DNA from: Armatimonadetes bacterium UBA5352
GTDB lineage: Bacteria; Armatimonadota; Zipacnadia; Zipacnadales; UBA5352
NCBI GenBank assembly: GCA_002411015.1
Contig: DHPY01000080.1
Span: 26,168-68,758, forward strand
Direction of reading: 5' to 3'
DNA length: 42,591 nt
The position numbers were made by a program, and so were the translations under genes. The first letter of the stretch is position 1; each line of letters starts with the position of its first letter. Under the pieces are notes generated by a model. The model worked only from the letters and a program-made list of their open reading frames with translations, was not told where the DNA came from and did no database searches. This document shows, in pieces, positions 26,967 to 36,281 of this stretch.

Positions 26967-29006
26967 TTGAAGACACTACGACACTTGTTTGCTGGTTGCC
27001 CGCGGTCAGCTATGCGTCCGCGGGCATCCACGCTTAAGCGATCGACGGCCGCACGACTGCTCGCGCTCGGCCTGACGCTGCTTGCCTCCGCTATCGCTTG
27101 CGCGCAGACGCCGCTCTACAACGGCGTGCGTCTCAACCTCTGGCCCAACCCGCGGGTGGTGCCGGCGGACGGAAAGAGCGAAGCCACGATCCGCGCCGAA
27201 CTGCGCGATCAGAATGGCGCTATCGTGCCGGATGGCACCGTCGTGGTGTTCCGCATTGAGGGCGGCGACCTCAGCCTCGATGGAAGTGAGCGACGCCAGG
27301 TGATCACGGTCGAGACGGCAGCCGGGGCTGCCACAGTGTACGCGACAAGCACCACCGTCGGCACCGCGATGGTGTACGCGGAGCTTGCCACTGGCGAGGG
27401 GAAGAACCGCACTGCGATTGCATTCGTCGAGGAGGGCAGCTCACTCCTTGCCGGCGCCGGCGTTGTGCATATCCGTGGCAGTTGGGTCGGGTACGCCCTC
27501 GACAAGGGTATCGTGGAGGCGCGCGACCAGGCCGAAGTCGAATTCGCTGGCGTCCTCGTCTCGTCCCCAGACCTCCTGCAGGTGGATGTCAACACCCTCT
27601 TTCTCACCGCCGTGGAAGCGACCGTGGAGTTCCGCGGGCAGATGATCAGAGCAGACGAACTCAGCTACGATCTCCTCTCCGGACAGGGCAGTCTCCGCCG
27701 CCTCGCCGATGCGGGCATCGAGGAGGTCTGCTTCGACTGCTATACGCTGCAGGAGCGCGAGCCAGAGCAGGAACTTACTGCCGACCTCTTCCGCCTCGGC
27801 ACCTCCGACGCGGCCGCCTGGGCCGTCGCGAAGGGCGTCTCCATCTACCCCCAGCAGAAGATCGTCCTGCGTGAGGCGAAGCTGTACGCAGGCGGCTCAA
27901 AGATCGCGAACCTCCCAAAGTACTGGATCATCGCGATGCCCGGCTACTCGGGAAGCACTCACTCGCGCGTGTTGGGCGTCAACTCCGGCGGCGGGCTATC
28001 AGTGGACTTTCCCTACTTTTACCGAGTTACTGAGACCCAGACCGGCGCCGTGAAACTCCAGCATGGAGCTTCCTCCGGAAGCGTTATCGCGCGGGGTGAC
28101 TGGTCGCTGGCGCTGGAGGAGAGCTACGACACAGGCACCGCGCAGGGGGCGCTGTCTCTGGTTGGCCTCCCTCGAAGTGACTGGGGTCTGCAGTGGCGCG
28201 ACCAGCGGAGTCTCGGCGGCCGCCGCGACGGCTACTTCACCATCTTCTCGCCGGACCACGAGAGCTGGTATGCGGACGCCAACGTGTATGAGCTCTCGGC
28301 AGGGAAGCGGCTCAACCTTACCGCGTCGATCCAGAGGCCGCGGGGCGCCGACCTTTCATACGCGGTCGGCGCCGACTGGCTCTCGATGAACCGGCCGCTC
28401 GGGATGTGGAACGCCAGCTATCGCCTCGGGACCTCCGCCACACTGCGTCACATTGACGGGCTCGATGACGGCCTGGTTGCGGAGAACCAGTTCTATGCCG
28501 CGATGGACCTGCCACGCCATCACTTCAGCGAGCGCACGTCGGTCACGCCCTCCTTCAGCGACGTGTTCACATGGGACACCGGAGGTTACCGTTACAACTC
28601 CCTTCGCGCTGAACTCAGAATGCGCCACATCGTCAGTAGTAACACGTCGGTCAACTTCGCGTATCAGGGCGAGATGACGAGCGGAGACAACGACGACGGG
28701 TACCGGCAGACCGTCAACCTCGACCTGCGCGCCCATCATGGCCGAAAGCTGTCGAGCTACCTGACGGGTAGCTACGACCTCAGTGACCAGAGGTTCTACG
28801 GCTTCGGGCTTGTCGACTACTACGTGGACGACAGGTGGCGACTTGGCGTCGCAGGCACCTACTACGAGCTTGACGAGGGCGCCTACGACGACGTCGAGGT
28901 CACTGTGGCACGTGACATCGGCCCCACTGAGGTCGGCCTGCGGTGGTCGGAAGCCACCGGGCGCATCTCGCTTGAGCTCGGCGACTTCACCGGCCTCGGG
29001 TTGTAG
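26967..29006 (+). CDS. OstA/LptD-like outer-membrane barrel protein with N-terminal Big_1-like domain
   Basis: 679 aa if begun at TTG 26967, 664 aa from ATG 27012; neither has a strong ribosome site. ATG 27012 gives the tidier signal peptide (STAARLLALGLTLLASAIACAQ). Counting from 26967, residues 54-153 are a bacterial Ig-like domain of the Big_1 (invasin) type: NPRVVPADGKSEATIRAELR, then DQNGAIVPDGTVVVFRIEGG. Residues about 190-330 resemble OstA/LptD N-terminal jelly-roll repeats (IRADELSYDLLSGQGSLRRL, GVSIYPQQKIVLREAKLY, IANLPKYWI). Residues about 335-679 alternate like outer-membrane beta-strands. LptD normally lacks a Big_1 domain and is longer, so this may be an LptD relative with another role. 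It closes the codirectional block. Confidence 0.6.
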   Translation: MKTLRHLFAGCPRSAMRPRASTLKRSTAARLLALGLTLLASAIACAQTPLYNGVRLNLWPNPRVVPADGKSEATIRAELRDQNGAIVPDGTVVVFRIEGGDLSLDGSERRQVITVETAAGAATVYATSTTVGTAMVYAELATGEGKNRTAIAFVEEGSSLLAGAGVVHIRGSWVGYALDKGIVEARDQAEVEFAGVLVSSPDLLQVDVNTLFLTAVEATVEFRGQMIRADELSYDLLSGQGSLRRLADAGIEEVCFDCYTLQEREPEQELTADLFRLGTSDAAAWAVAKGVSIYPQQKIVLREAKLYAGGSKIANLPKYWIIAMPGYSGSTHSRVLGVNSGGGLSVDFPYFYRVTETQTGAVKLQHGASSGSVIARGDWSLALEESYDTGTAQGALSLVGLPRSDWGLQWRDQRSLGGRRDGYFTIFSPDHESWYADANVYELSAGKRLNLTASIQRPRGADLSYAVGADWLSMNRPLGMWNASYRLGTSATLRHIDGLDDGLVAENQFYAAMDLPRHHFSERTSVTPSFSDVFTWDTGGYRYNSLRAELRMRHIVSSNTSVNFAYQGEMTSGDNDDGYRQTVNLDLRAHHGRKLSSYLTGSYDLSDQRFYGFGLVDYYVDDRWRLGVAGTYYELDEGAYDDVEVTVARDIGPTEVGLRWSEATGRISLELGDFTGLGL

Positions 29007-29057
29007 GAGACGCGCCGCAGGTCCCGTCTACACGTTACCCGCCCCCTCCCTTTGTGT

Positions 29058-29071
29058 TATCATTAGCTAAT
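29058..29071. promoter_or_regulatory. AT-rich palindrome upstream of uvrB
   Basis: ATTAGCTAAT (29062-29071) is a perfect 10-bp palindrome in an AT island 55 bp before uvrB. It overlaps a -10-like TATCAT (29058-29063) with no clear -35. A repressor site is possible, but it does not match the LexA boxes I know (CTG-N10-CAG; GAAC-N4-GTTC). Confidence 0.3.
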
Positions 29072-29125
29072 CACTGCGACCGCGAGCCGCAACGCGGACG
29101 GTCAATCATGTACGGATGAGGTCCC

Positions 29126-31120
29126 ATGCAGAAGTTTGAGGTCGTTGCCGATTTCGTCCCTACCGGCGACCAGCCGCAGGCCATCGAGGCCCTCGCCGAG
29201 GGTATCCGTTCCGGCATGCAGCAGCAGGTCCTGCGCGGCATCACCGGCTCCGGGAAGACCTTCGCCATCGCCAAGGTCGTCGAGGCGGTGCAGAAGCCCA
29301 CGCTGGTGGTTGCGCACAACAAGACCCTCGCCGCGCAGCTCTGCGCGGAGTTCAGGGAGTTCTTCCCGCACAACGCGGTGGAGTTCTTCGTGAGCTACTA
29401 CGACTACTATCAGCCCGAGGCGTATCTGCCGACCACCGACACCTACATCGAGAAGGACTCGCAGATCAATGAGGAGATTGACCGCCTGCGGCACTCAGCC
29501 ACACAATCCGTGATGGAGCGCCGCGACGTCCTCGTGGTCGCCTCAGTCTCGTGCATCTTCGGCCTCGGCTCGCCGGAGCAGTACGAGGAGATCACGCTGC
29601 GCCTGCACAAGGGCCAGACGATCGACCGCGACAGCATCCTCGAGCAGCTCGTGAAGATGCAGTTCGCCCGCAACGACTACGAGCTGCGCCGCGGCAGCTT
29701 CCGGGTGCGCGGCGACGTCCTTGAGATCACTCCGATGGATGAGGACGAGGTCGTGCGGGTCGAGATGTGGGGCGATGAGATCGAGCGCATCATGGTCATC
29801 GATTCGCTGACCGGTGAGGTGATCGAGGAGAAGGCGACCACCGTCATCTTCCCGGCCACTCACTTCGTGGCGTCGCGCGCGCGCACGGACAACGCGCTCG
29901 TGGCGATCGAGCGCGAACTGAATGAGCGCGTCGCGTACTTCCATCGCGAGAACATGCTGCTCGAGTCGCAGCGCCTCGAGCAGCGGACCATGTACGACCT
30001 GGAGATGATCCGTGAGGTCGGCTACTGCACCGGGATCGAGAACTACTCCCGCCACTTCGATGGCCGCCAGCCCGGTGAGGCGCCCTTCACGCTGCTTGAC
30101 TACTTCCCGCAGGACCGGCTGATCGTCATCGACGAGTCGCACCAGACCATCCCGCAGATCCAGGCGATGTACCATGGCGACCGCTCGCGCAAACTCAGCC
30201 TCGTGCAGCACGGCTTCCGCCTGCCATGCGCGCTGGACAACCGGCCGCTGACCTTCCGCGAGTGGGAGAGCCGCGCGCAGCAGGTCATCTACACCTCCGC
30301 CACCCCGGCCAGGTACGAGCTCGAGCGCGCTCAGAACATCGCTGAGATCGTCATCCGGCCCACCGGCCTGACCGATCCGGAGATCGAGGTGCGCCCCACC
30401 AGGGGGCAGATTGATGACCTGATCGGCGAGATACGCAAGCGTATCGCGAAGCAAGAGCGCATCCTCGTAACAACGCTCACCAAGCGTATGGCGGAGGACC
30501 TCACCGATTACCTCGCCGAGCTTGACATCCGCGTGCACTACCTGCACTCGGACATCGAGACGATCGAGCGCACCGAGCTGCTGCGCGACCTGCGCCTCGG
30601 CACATTCGATGTGCTCGTCGGGATCAACCTCCTCCGCGAGGGCCTCGACCTCCCGGAGGTCTCGCTGGTGGCGATCCTCGACGCCGATCGCGAGGGCTTC
30701 CTGCGTTCGGAGACCTCGCTCATCCAGACGATGGGCCGCGCGGCGCGCAACGTCGAGGGGCGCGTGATCATGTATGCTGACACGACCACCGACTCGATGC
30801 GCCGCGCGATCGACGAAGTCGAGCGCCGCCGGGCGAAGCAGGTCGCCTACAACGAGGAGCATGGCATCACGCCGCAGACGATCCGCAAGAAGATTCACGA
30901 CGTCATCCGCTTCCACCAGCAGGCCGCGGAGGAGGCCGAGCGCACCGTGCCGGAGGAGATCGCCGGCGAGCTTGCCGCGGCCGACCTCGATGCGCTGATC
31001 ACTGCGCTCGAGGACGAGATGCGCTCGGCGGCCGCCGACCTCGAGTTCGAGCGCGCGGCTGAGTTGCGCGATGAGATCACTGAGCTGCGCGCCCGCGTCG
31101 GCGTTGCCGGAGGCGGGTGA
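29126..31120 (+). CDS. uvrB: UvrABC excinuclease subunit B
   Basis: 664 aa. DNA-damage-verifying helicase of nucleotide excision repair; it receives lesion DNA from UvrA and recruits UvrC. Walker A is GITGSGKT (38-45). The beta-hairpin that clamps DNA is YYDYYQPEAYLPTTDTYIEKD, read here as YYDYYQPEAYLP then TTDTYIEKD. The DEAD-like box is VIDESHQTIPQ. Helicase motifs V-VI are present (DVLVGINLLREGLDLPEVSL, QTMGRAARNVEGRVIMYAD). The C-terminal UVR motif that binds UvrC is at about 625-655 (ALEDEMRSAAADLEFERAAE). Length is normal. ATG 29126 follows GAGG (29118-29121). It overlaps uvrC by 4 bp, so the two are translationally coupled. Confidence 0.97.
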   Translation: MQKFEVVADFVPTGDQPQAIEALAEGIRSGMQQQVLRGITGSGKTFAIAKVVEAVQKPTLVVAHNKTLAAQLCAEFREFFPHNAVEFFVSYYDYYQPEAYLPTTDTYIEKDSQINEEIDRLRHSATQSVMERRDVLVVASVSCIFGLGSPEQYEEITLRLHKGQTIDRDSILEQLVKMQFARNDYELRRGSFRVRGDVLEITPMDEDEVVRVEMWGDEIERIMVIDSLTGEVIEEKATTVIFPATHFVASRARTDNALVAIERELNERVAYFHRENMLLESQRLEQRTMYDLEMIREVGYCTGIENYSRHFDGRQPGEAPFTLLDYFPQDRLIVIDESHQTIPQIQAMYHGDRSRKLSLVQHGFRLPCALDNRPLTFREWESRAQQVIYTSATPARYELERAQNIAEIVIRPTGLTDPEIEVRPTRGQIDDLIGEIRKRIAKQERILVTTLTKRMAEDLTDYLAELDIRVHYLHSDIETIERTELLRDLRLGTFDVLVGINLLREGLDLPEVSLVAILDADREGFLRSETSLIQTMGRAARNVEGRVIMYADTTTDSMRRAIDEVERRRAKQVAYNEEHGITPQTIRKKIHDVIRFHQQAAEEAERTVPEEIAGELAAADLDALITALEDEMRSAAADLEFERAAELRDEITELRARVGVAGGG

Positions 31121-33057
31121 GGGCGATGCGCGAGCGCATTGAGGAGAAGATGCGCACCGTCCCGAACGAGCCCGGTGCCTACCTGATGCTCGACGACGCG
31201 GGCGATATCATCTACGTCGGCAAGGCGCGCTCACTGCGCAAGCGGCTCCAGCAGTGGTTCCGAGAGGATGGCGGGCACAGCCCGTGGGCCGCGACGATGG
31301 TGCGCACCGCCGCCGACGTGGACTACATCGTCACGCGCTCCGACCTCGAGGCGCTGACGCTCGAGTACAACCTGATCAAGGAGCACCAGCCGCGCTTCAA
31401 CATCCGCCTCGCCGATGACAAGAGCTACCCCTATCTGCGGCTCACCTGCGAGAAGTACCCGCGTCTGACCGTCGTGCGCGACCTCCGCCGCGGCGCCAAC
31501 GTCGAGCTGCCCGGGCGCTACAAGCAGGACCGCGGGCTGCATGACCCGCGCGGGCGGGAGGTCTTCAGCCTCCGCGAGGGGCGTGTCTTCGGACCCTTCC
31601 CGAGCGCCACGGCCATGCGCCGGACGATGCGCGTTGTGCAGCAGCTCTTCGGCCTGCGCAGTTGCAGGCGGCCCCTGAGCGGCGAGCCCTGCGGCCGGCC
31701 GTGCCTGAACTACCACATCAACCGCTGCATGGGCCCGTGCACCGGCCAGGTGCCGCCCGAGGAATACGCGGAGACCTGCGACGAGGTCGCGCTCTTCCTC
31801 TCCGGCAAATCCGATGAGATCACTCGCCGCCTCCGAGAGCAGATGAATCTCGCCGCGGAGAAGCTCGACTTCGAGCGCGCGGCACAGCTTCGCGACCGGC
31901 TGCAGGCGGTGGAGACGGTCACGGAGGCGCAGTTGATGGTCGCCACCGAGGAGCGCGAGCAGGATGCCCTCGGGGTGGCCCTCAACGGCAAGCGCGCGGT
32001 CGTCGCGATTCTCTCCGTGCGGCGCGGGCGGCTGCTGGAGAAGGAGCAGTTCACGATCGAGGGCAGCGAGGGCCGTGAGCCGGGCGAGGTGCTGGAGGAG
32101 TTCCTCGGACGCCACTACTCCGAATCGCACATCCCGCGCGAGATACTGCTCAGCCACCCGATCGAGGCCGCGGAGGACTGGGCGGAGATCCTCAGCCAGA
32201 TCCGTGGGCTGAAGGTGCGCGTGAACGTGCCTCAGCGCGGCGAGAAACGGCGGCTCGTCGAGCTTGCGATGCATAACGCCGAGCTGGCGCTCAAGGGCAT
32301 CGGCACCAGCCCGGAGGAGCAGCGGGCGTGGCTGGCGCTGCAGGAGCTTGCGGAGGCGTTGCGGCTCGATGAGGCGCCGGAGCGCATCGAGTGCTACGAC
32401 ATCTCCACCACCCAGGGCCGCGAGAGCACCGGCTCGATGGTGGTCTTCGCGGACGGACGGCCGGAGAAGTCATCCTACCGCCGCTTCCGGATGCACGAGA
32501 CCGAGGGGAAGCCGGATGACTTCGCGATGATGGAGGAGATGCTGCAGCGGCGGCTGCGGCGCGCGGCGGAGGGCGACGAGAAGTTCCTCCCGCTGCCCGA
32601 TCTGCTCATCGTGGACGGCGGCAAGGGCCAGCTTGGCGTGGCGGTGCGGGCGCTCGGGGCGTGGGAGATCGATGAGGTGCCCGTCGCCTCGCTCGCCAAG
32701 CGCGAGGAGGAGGTCTTCGTGCCCGGCAGCCCCGAGCCGATGGACATGACGAACTACGCCGAGGCGCGGCGGCTGCTCCAGCAGATGCGCGATGAGGCGC
32801 ACCGCTTCGCGATCACCCACCACCGCGGCCTCCGCGGGAAGCGGCTCACCGAGTCGGTCCTCGAGGGCGCCCCCGGCATCGGCCCGGCGCGGCGGAACAT
32901 GCTCCTGACGAGCTTCGGCTCGATCGATGCCATCGCCCGGGCATCCCTCGAGGAACTTGCGGCGGTTCCCGGCATGACCGAGGCGGCCGCGAAGGCGGTC
33001 GTCGAGCTGATGCGCGACTACGATGCCTCCGGCGACGCCGAAGCGAGCGAGAACTGA
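31117..33057 (+). CDS. uvrC: UvrABC excinuclease subunit C
   Basis: 646 aa. Makes the 3' and then 5' incisions around a lesion held by UvrB. The N-terminal GIY-YIG nuclease appears as GAYLML...IIYVGKARSLRKRL. A cysteine cluster follows (LRSCRRPLSGEPCGRPCLNY, then CMGPC), as in iron-sulfur-binding UvrC proteins. The UVR motif is MNLAAEKLDFERAAQLRDRL. The C-terminal RNase H-like nuclease includes IECYDIS and LLIVDGGKGQLGVA, and ends in a tandem helix-hairpin-helix (GAPGIGPARRNMLL, AAVPGMTEAAAKAV). GTG 31117 overlaps the uvrB stop as GTGA; ATG 31126 in the same frame is an alternative start. A palindromic repeat region follows directly. Confidence 0.96.
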   Translation: MRAMRERIEEKMRTVPNEPGAYLMLDDAGDIIYVGKARSLRKRLQQWFREDGGHSPWAATMVRTAADVDYIVTRSDLEALTLEYNLIKEHQPRFNIRLADDKSYPYLRLTCEKYPRLTVVRDLRRGANVELPGRYKQDRGLHDPRGREVFSLREGRVFGPFPSATAMRRTMRVVQQLFGLRSCRRPLSGEPCGRPCLNYHINRCMGPCTGQVPPEEYAETCDEVALFLSGKSDEITRRLREQMNLAAEKLDFERAAQLRDRLQAVETVTEAQLMVATEEREQDALGVALNGKRAVVAILSVRRGRLLEKEQFTIEGSEGREPGEVLEEFLGRHYSESHIPREILLSHPIEAAEDWAEILSQIRGLKVRVNVPQRGEKRRLVELAMHNAELALKGIGTSPEEQRAWLALQELAEALRLDEAPERIECYDISTTQGRESTGSMVVFADGRPEKSSYRRFRMHETEGKPDDFAMMEEMLQRRLRRAAEGDEKFLPLPDLLIVDGGKGQLGVAVRALGAWEIDEVPVASLAKREEEVFVPGSPEPMDMTNYAEARRLLQQMRDEAHRFAITHHRGLRGKRLTESVLEGAPGIGPARRNMLLTSFGSIDAIARASLEELAAVPGMTEAAAKAVVELMRDYDASGDAEASEN

Positions 33058-33428
33058 CAACGTAGTTCCGTGGGGCAGGCATCCTGCCTGCCTGCCGTGA
33101 GCCGTTCGCAGTATCGGTTCCGTAGCGGCGGGCTTCCAGCCCGCCAATCATCGTTTCCGTGGTGCGGGCGCCCTCGCCCGCACATGACGGGCTGGAAGCC
33201 CGTCGCTACGAACGACACGACCGCAGGCTGGAAGCCTGCGCCACGGGGGGAGTGGCTCCAATCCTATGGGGCAGGCATCCTGCCTGCCAGCCGTAAGCCG
33301 TCGCAGTATCCGTTCCGTAGCGGCGGGCTTCCAGCCCGCCAGTCGTTCCTCCCCCTCTCCCGCGGACACTGCGTCGTTTGCAGCGTCAAGGGGGAGGGGG
33401 CCGGGGGGAGGGGCCGCCGTCGCCCCTA
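33058..33428. repeat. Palindromic repeat array between uvrC and acn
   Basis: No gene; the 371 bp are filled with short palindromes, listed as arm, loop, arm. GGCAGGCA-TCC-TGCCTGCC occurs at 33074-33092 and 33270-33288. GGCGGGCT-TCC-AGCCCGCC occurs at 33127-33145 and 33322-33340. GTGCGGGCG-CCCT-CGCCCGCAC is at 33162-33183. GACGGGCT-GGA-AGCCCGTC is at 33186-33204. CGCAGGCT-GGA-AGCCTGCG is at 33222-33240. The last 80 bp contain CCCCCTCTCCCGC and GGGGGAGGGGGCC arms around a small hairpin with loop GTCGTTT. Short open frames across it are repeat artefacts. Confidence 0.9.
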
Positions 33429-35357
33429 CTACCTCCCGTGCCGGCTGCGGATGTGATTGAGCCGCCCGCCCGCCAGCACGATCTCCCGCTCGCGCTCTGA
33501 GAGGTCGCACGTCAGCGAGATCGCGCGGCCTGTCTCGCCGACCGTCGCGTTGACCGACTGCCCCGACGCCACCGCCTCGCGCACACCCTCGAAGCGCAGC
33601 ACGGCGCCCTGCTCGATCGCCGCGTAGTCCTCCGGCGCGATCTCCAAAGGCAGGATGCCGAAGTTCACCAGGTTCGCCTTGTGTATGCGCGCGAATGACT
33701 CCGCCACGACCGCCTGGATACCCAGGTGCATCGGCGCGAGGGCGGCATGCTCCCGCGAGGAGCCCTGGCCGTAGTTCTCCCCGCCGAGCACGATCCCGGG
33801 CTGCGTGGCCTCTGCGCGCTCGGCGAACTCCGGGTCAATCCCAGCGAAGACGAAGCGGCTGATCGCCGGGATGTTGCTGCGCAGCGGCAGGACCTTCGCC
33901 CCCGCGGGCATGATGTCATCCGTGGTGATGTTGTCCCCGAGCTTCAGCAGCACGGTCGCCTCGAAGCTGTCCGGCAGGTCGCCCCGCAGCGGCAGCGGCG
34001 CGATGTTCGGGCCGCGCACAACCTCCACCTCGCTGCCGTCCCCCGGCGGCACGATGATCATCCGATCATCCACCTCGAAGTGCTCCGGCACCTCCACCCC
34101 CGGCGGCGTCATGACTGCGGAGGGGTCGGTGAACTGCCCCTCCAGCGCCACGAGCGCGGCGGTCTCCGGGCTCGTCAGGTAGATGCCGGCGTTCGCGGTG
34201 CCGGAGCGGCCGAGGAAGTTGCGGTTGAATGCGCGCACGCTCACGCCGCCGGTTGGTGGCGCCTGCCCCATCCCGATGCACGGCCCGCAGGTCGGCTCGA
34301 GCACACGTGCACCCGCCGCCAGCAGATCCGCCAGCGCCCCGTTGCGCGCGATCATCTCCTCCACCTGCCGCGATCCGGGGGAGATCACGAGGCTTACGCG
34401 CTCGTCGATGGTGCGGCCCTTCAGGATCGCCGCCACGGTCATCAGGTCCTTCAGCGAGGAATTCGTGCAACTCCCGATGCAGACCTGATCGACCGGCGTC
34501 CCCTCAAGCGTGGTGACCGGCACGACCTGGTCAGGCATGTGCGGCTGCGCAACCAACGGCACGATCGCCGACAGGTCGAGCTCGATCACCTCGGCATACT
34601 CCGCGCCCTCGTCGGCGAGCAGCTCCGACCAGTCGCCCTCGCGTTGCTGCGCCACGAGGAATGCGCGCGTGGCCTCGTCGCTCGGGAAGATGGATGAGGT
34701 CGCGCCAAGTTCCGCGCCCATGTTCGTGATCGTCGCGCGCTCAGGCACCGAGAGCGTCGCCACGCCCGGGCCGAAGTACTCAAACACCTTCCCTACGCCG
34801 CCCTTGACGCTGAGGCGCATGAGCAGTTCGAGGATGACATCCTTCGCGGACGCCCAGCCGGTCAGACCTCCGAACAGGTGAACGCCGATGACCTGCGGCA
34901 TGTTCAGGTGGAACGCCTCGCCCGCCATCGCCGCGGCCACATCCAGCCCGCCCGCCCCGATCGCGAGCATCCCGATCCCGCCGCCGGTCGGCGTGTGCGA
35001 GTCCGAGCCAAGCAGCGTCTTCCCGGGCACCCCGAACCGCTCCAGATGCACCTGGTGGCAGATGCCGTTGCCGGGGCGGGAGAAGTAGACCCCGTACTTC
35101 GCCGCGACACTCTGCAGGTAGCGGTGGTCGTCCGCGTTCTCGAAGCCCGTCTGCAGGGTGTTGTGGTCCACGTAGCTGACCGAAAGCTCGGTCTGCACGC
35201 GGTCCAGGCCCATCGCCTCGAACTGCAGGTAGGCCATCGTGCCCGTGGCGTCCTGCGTGAGGGTCTGGTCGACAGATATCGCGATCGGCGCCCCGGGCGT
35301 CATCTCCCCGGACACAAGGTGGACGGCGATGATCTTCTCAGCGAGCGTCTTTGGCAT
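33429..35357 (-). CDS. acn: Aconitate hydratase (short bacterial type)
   Basis: 642 aa. Isomerises citrate and isocitrate in the TCA cycle using a 4Fe-4S cluster. Cluster ligands are Cys297 in CIGSCTNSS and Cys357/Cys360 in CGPCIGMGQAPP. GSDSHTPTGGGIGMLAIG (117-134) and the C-terminal swivel domain (LGDNITTDDIMPAG, then GGENYGQGSSREHAALAP) are complete. Length and the GMGQAPP sequence fit the compact aconitase family (recalled as TIGR01342) rather than the ~890-aa AcnA form. A homoaconitase-like activity is possible but there is no lysine or leucine pathway context. The frame is open to 35564, but ATG 35357 with AAGGAG 9 nt upstream is clearly the start. Its last 193 bp are duplicated at 36282-36474. 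Confidence 0.93.
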   Translation of the reverse strand: MPKTLAEKIIAVHLVSGEMTPGAPIAISVDQTLTQDATGTMAYLQFEAMGLDRVQTELSVSYVDHNTLQTGFENADDHRYLQSVAAKYGVYFSRPGNGICHQVHLERFGVPGKTLLGSDSHTPTGGGIGMLAIGAGGLDVAAAMAGEAFHLNMPQVIGVHLFGGLTGWASAKDVILELLMRLSVKGGVGKVFEYFGPGVATLSVPERATITNMGAELGATSSIFPSDEATRAFLVAQQREGDWSELLADEGAEYAEVIELDLSAIVPLVAQPHMPDQVVPVTTLEGTPVDQVCIGSCTNSSLKDLMTVAAILKGRTIDERVSLVISPGSRQVEEMIARNGALADLLAAGARVLEPTCGPCIGMGQAPPTGGVSVRAFNRNFLGRSGTANAGIYLTSPETAALVALEGQFTDPSAVMTPPGVEVPEHFEVDDRMIIVPPGDGSEVEVVRGPNIAPLPLRGDLPDSFEATVLLKLGDNITTDDIMPAGAKVLPLRSNIPAISRFVFAGIDPEFAERAEATQPGIVLGGENYGQGSSREHAALAPMHLGIQAVVAESFARIHKANLVNFGILPLEIAPEDYAAIEQGAVLRFEGVREAVASGQSVNATVGETGRAISLTCDLSEREREIVLAGGRLNHIRSRHGR

Positions 35358-35936
35358 TTCCCTGCTCCTTTTTGCCTGCTGTCGGTCAGTGCAGCAGCCA
35401 GCGGTCGAACCAGCCAAATGCTTTCGCGCCGTTGTGCCTATGTCCTGCCTCAAACACATCAAGGTCGAGGCGATCCCGCACTCCGGCCGCCTCGTAGATC
35501 CGCCCAACCTGGGAGTAGGCGTCCATCGCGAAGATCTCGGGCGATGTGCCGTCCACCGTGCCAACCTCCAGCAGCAGCGGGCGCGGCGAGATCAGCCCGA
35601 AGACCTCCGGCGTGTCGCCGAGCGCCAGCATCCCAGGCACCAACTGCGCCGCGCAGCTTGCGTCGATTGTGAGCCGCTCGCGGAAGATGTTCAGCGCGCC
35701 GCTCGCGACGGCGCAGGCGATCCGTTGGTCGAGGGCGCTGAGGTACATCGTGAGGCGGCCACCGTAGGAGATGCCGGTCGCGCCGATCCGCGCAGGATCA
35801 ACAGCGGGCTGGTCGCTGAGCAGGTTGACGCAGGCCATCAGATCGCGCACCTGCCCGCCGATCAGGTTGATCCCGAACTGCTGGAGGCGCAGCGCCGCCA
35901 GGTCGCAGGCGTCCCGCCGCCGGCCATGCCTTTCCG

Positions 35937-36232
35937 TGGCACGGGCGTCCCCGCCCGTGCGCCGTTCGTCGTGTCGTGAGCCGTTCGTAGCGGCGGGCTT
36001 CCAGCCCGCCAGCCATCGCCGCCCCCGTGGCACGGGGGCCCTCGCCCGCACATGACGGGCTGGAAGCCCGTCGCGACAAACGACACGACCGCAGGCTGGA
36101 AGCCTGCGCCACAGAGGGGCAGGGGCCGTCGTTGTCGTCAGCGGTAGCTGCTGTGGCCCTCGCGCCCCGCGAGGGGGCCGTTCCGTCATGGCCGAAGCGA
36201 ACAACTCCCCGGCGAGGGCGTCGGGGCCACAC
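35937..36232. repeat. Palindromic repeat array inside the broken hydrolase
   Basis: Palindromes as arm, loop, arm: GCACGGGCG-TCCC-CGCCCGTGC (35939-35960), GGCGGGCT-TCC-AGCCCGCC (35992-36010), GACGGGCT-GGA-AGCCCGTC (36054-36072), CGCAGGCT-GGA-AGCCTGCG (36090-36108), CCCTCGCG-CCC-CGCGAGGG (36157-36175), CCCCGGCG-AGGG-CGTCGGGG (36207-36226, one G-T). Bases 36029-36112 match 33161-33244 with 5 differences in 84. Confidence 0.88.
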
Positions 36233-36281
36233 CGACAGCGACTGAAGGCGCCCGCACACGACACGCTCGACAGCCCTCCGG

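Noticed and set aside
29062..29071. LexA operator of uvrB
   Set aside because: The palindrome ATTAGCTAAT does not match the LexA motifs I know, and other clades' motifs cannot be checked here.
33058..33428. Possible CRISPR array
   Set aside because: The repeated units are palindromes of several different sequences with irregular spacing and no constant repeat-spacer period; no cas genes are nearby.
33070..33456. Open frames of 60-130 codons across the repeat arrays on both strands
   Set aside because: They consist of translated palindromes (for example GGLPARQS-like text repeated) and overlap the acn 3' end; no ribosome sites or protein similarity.
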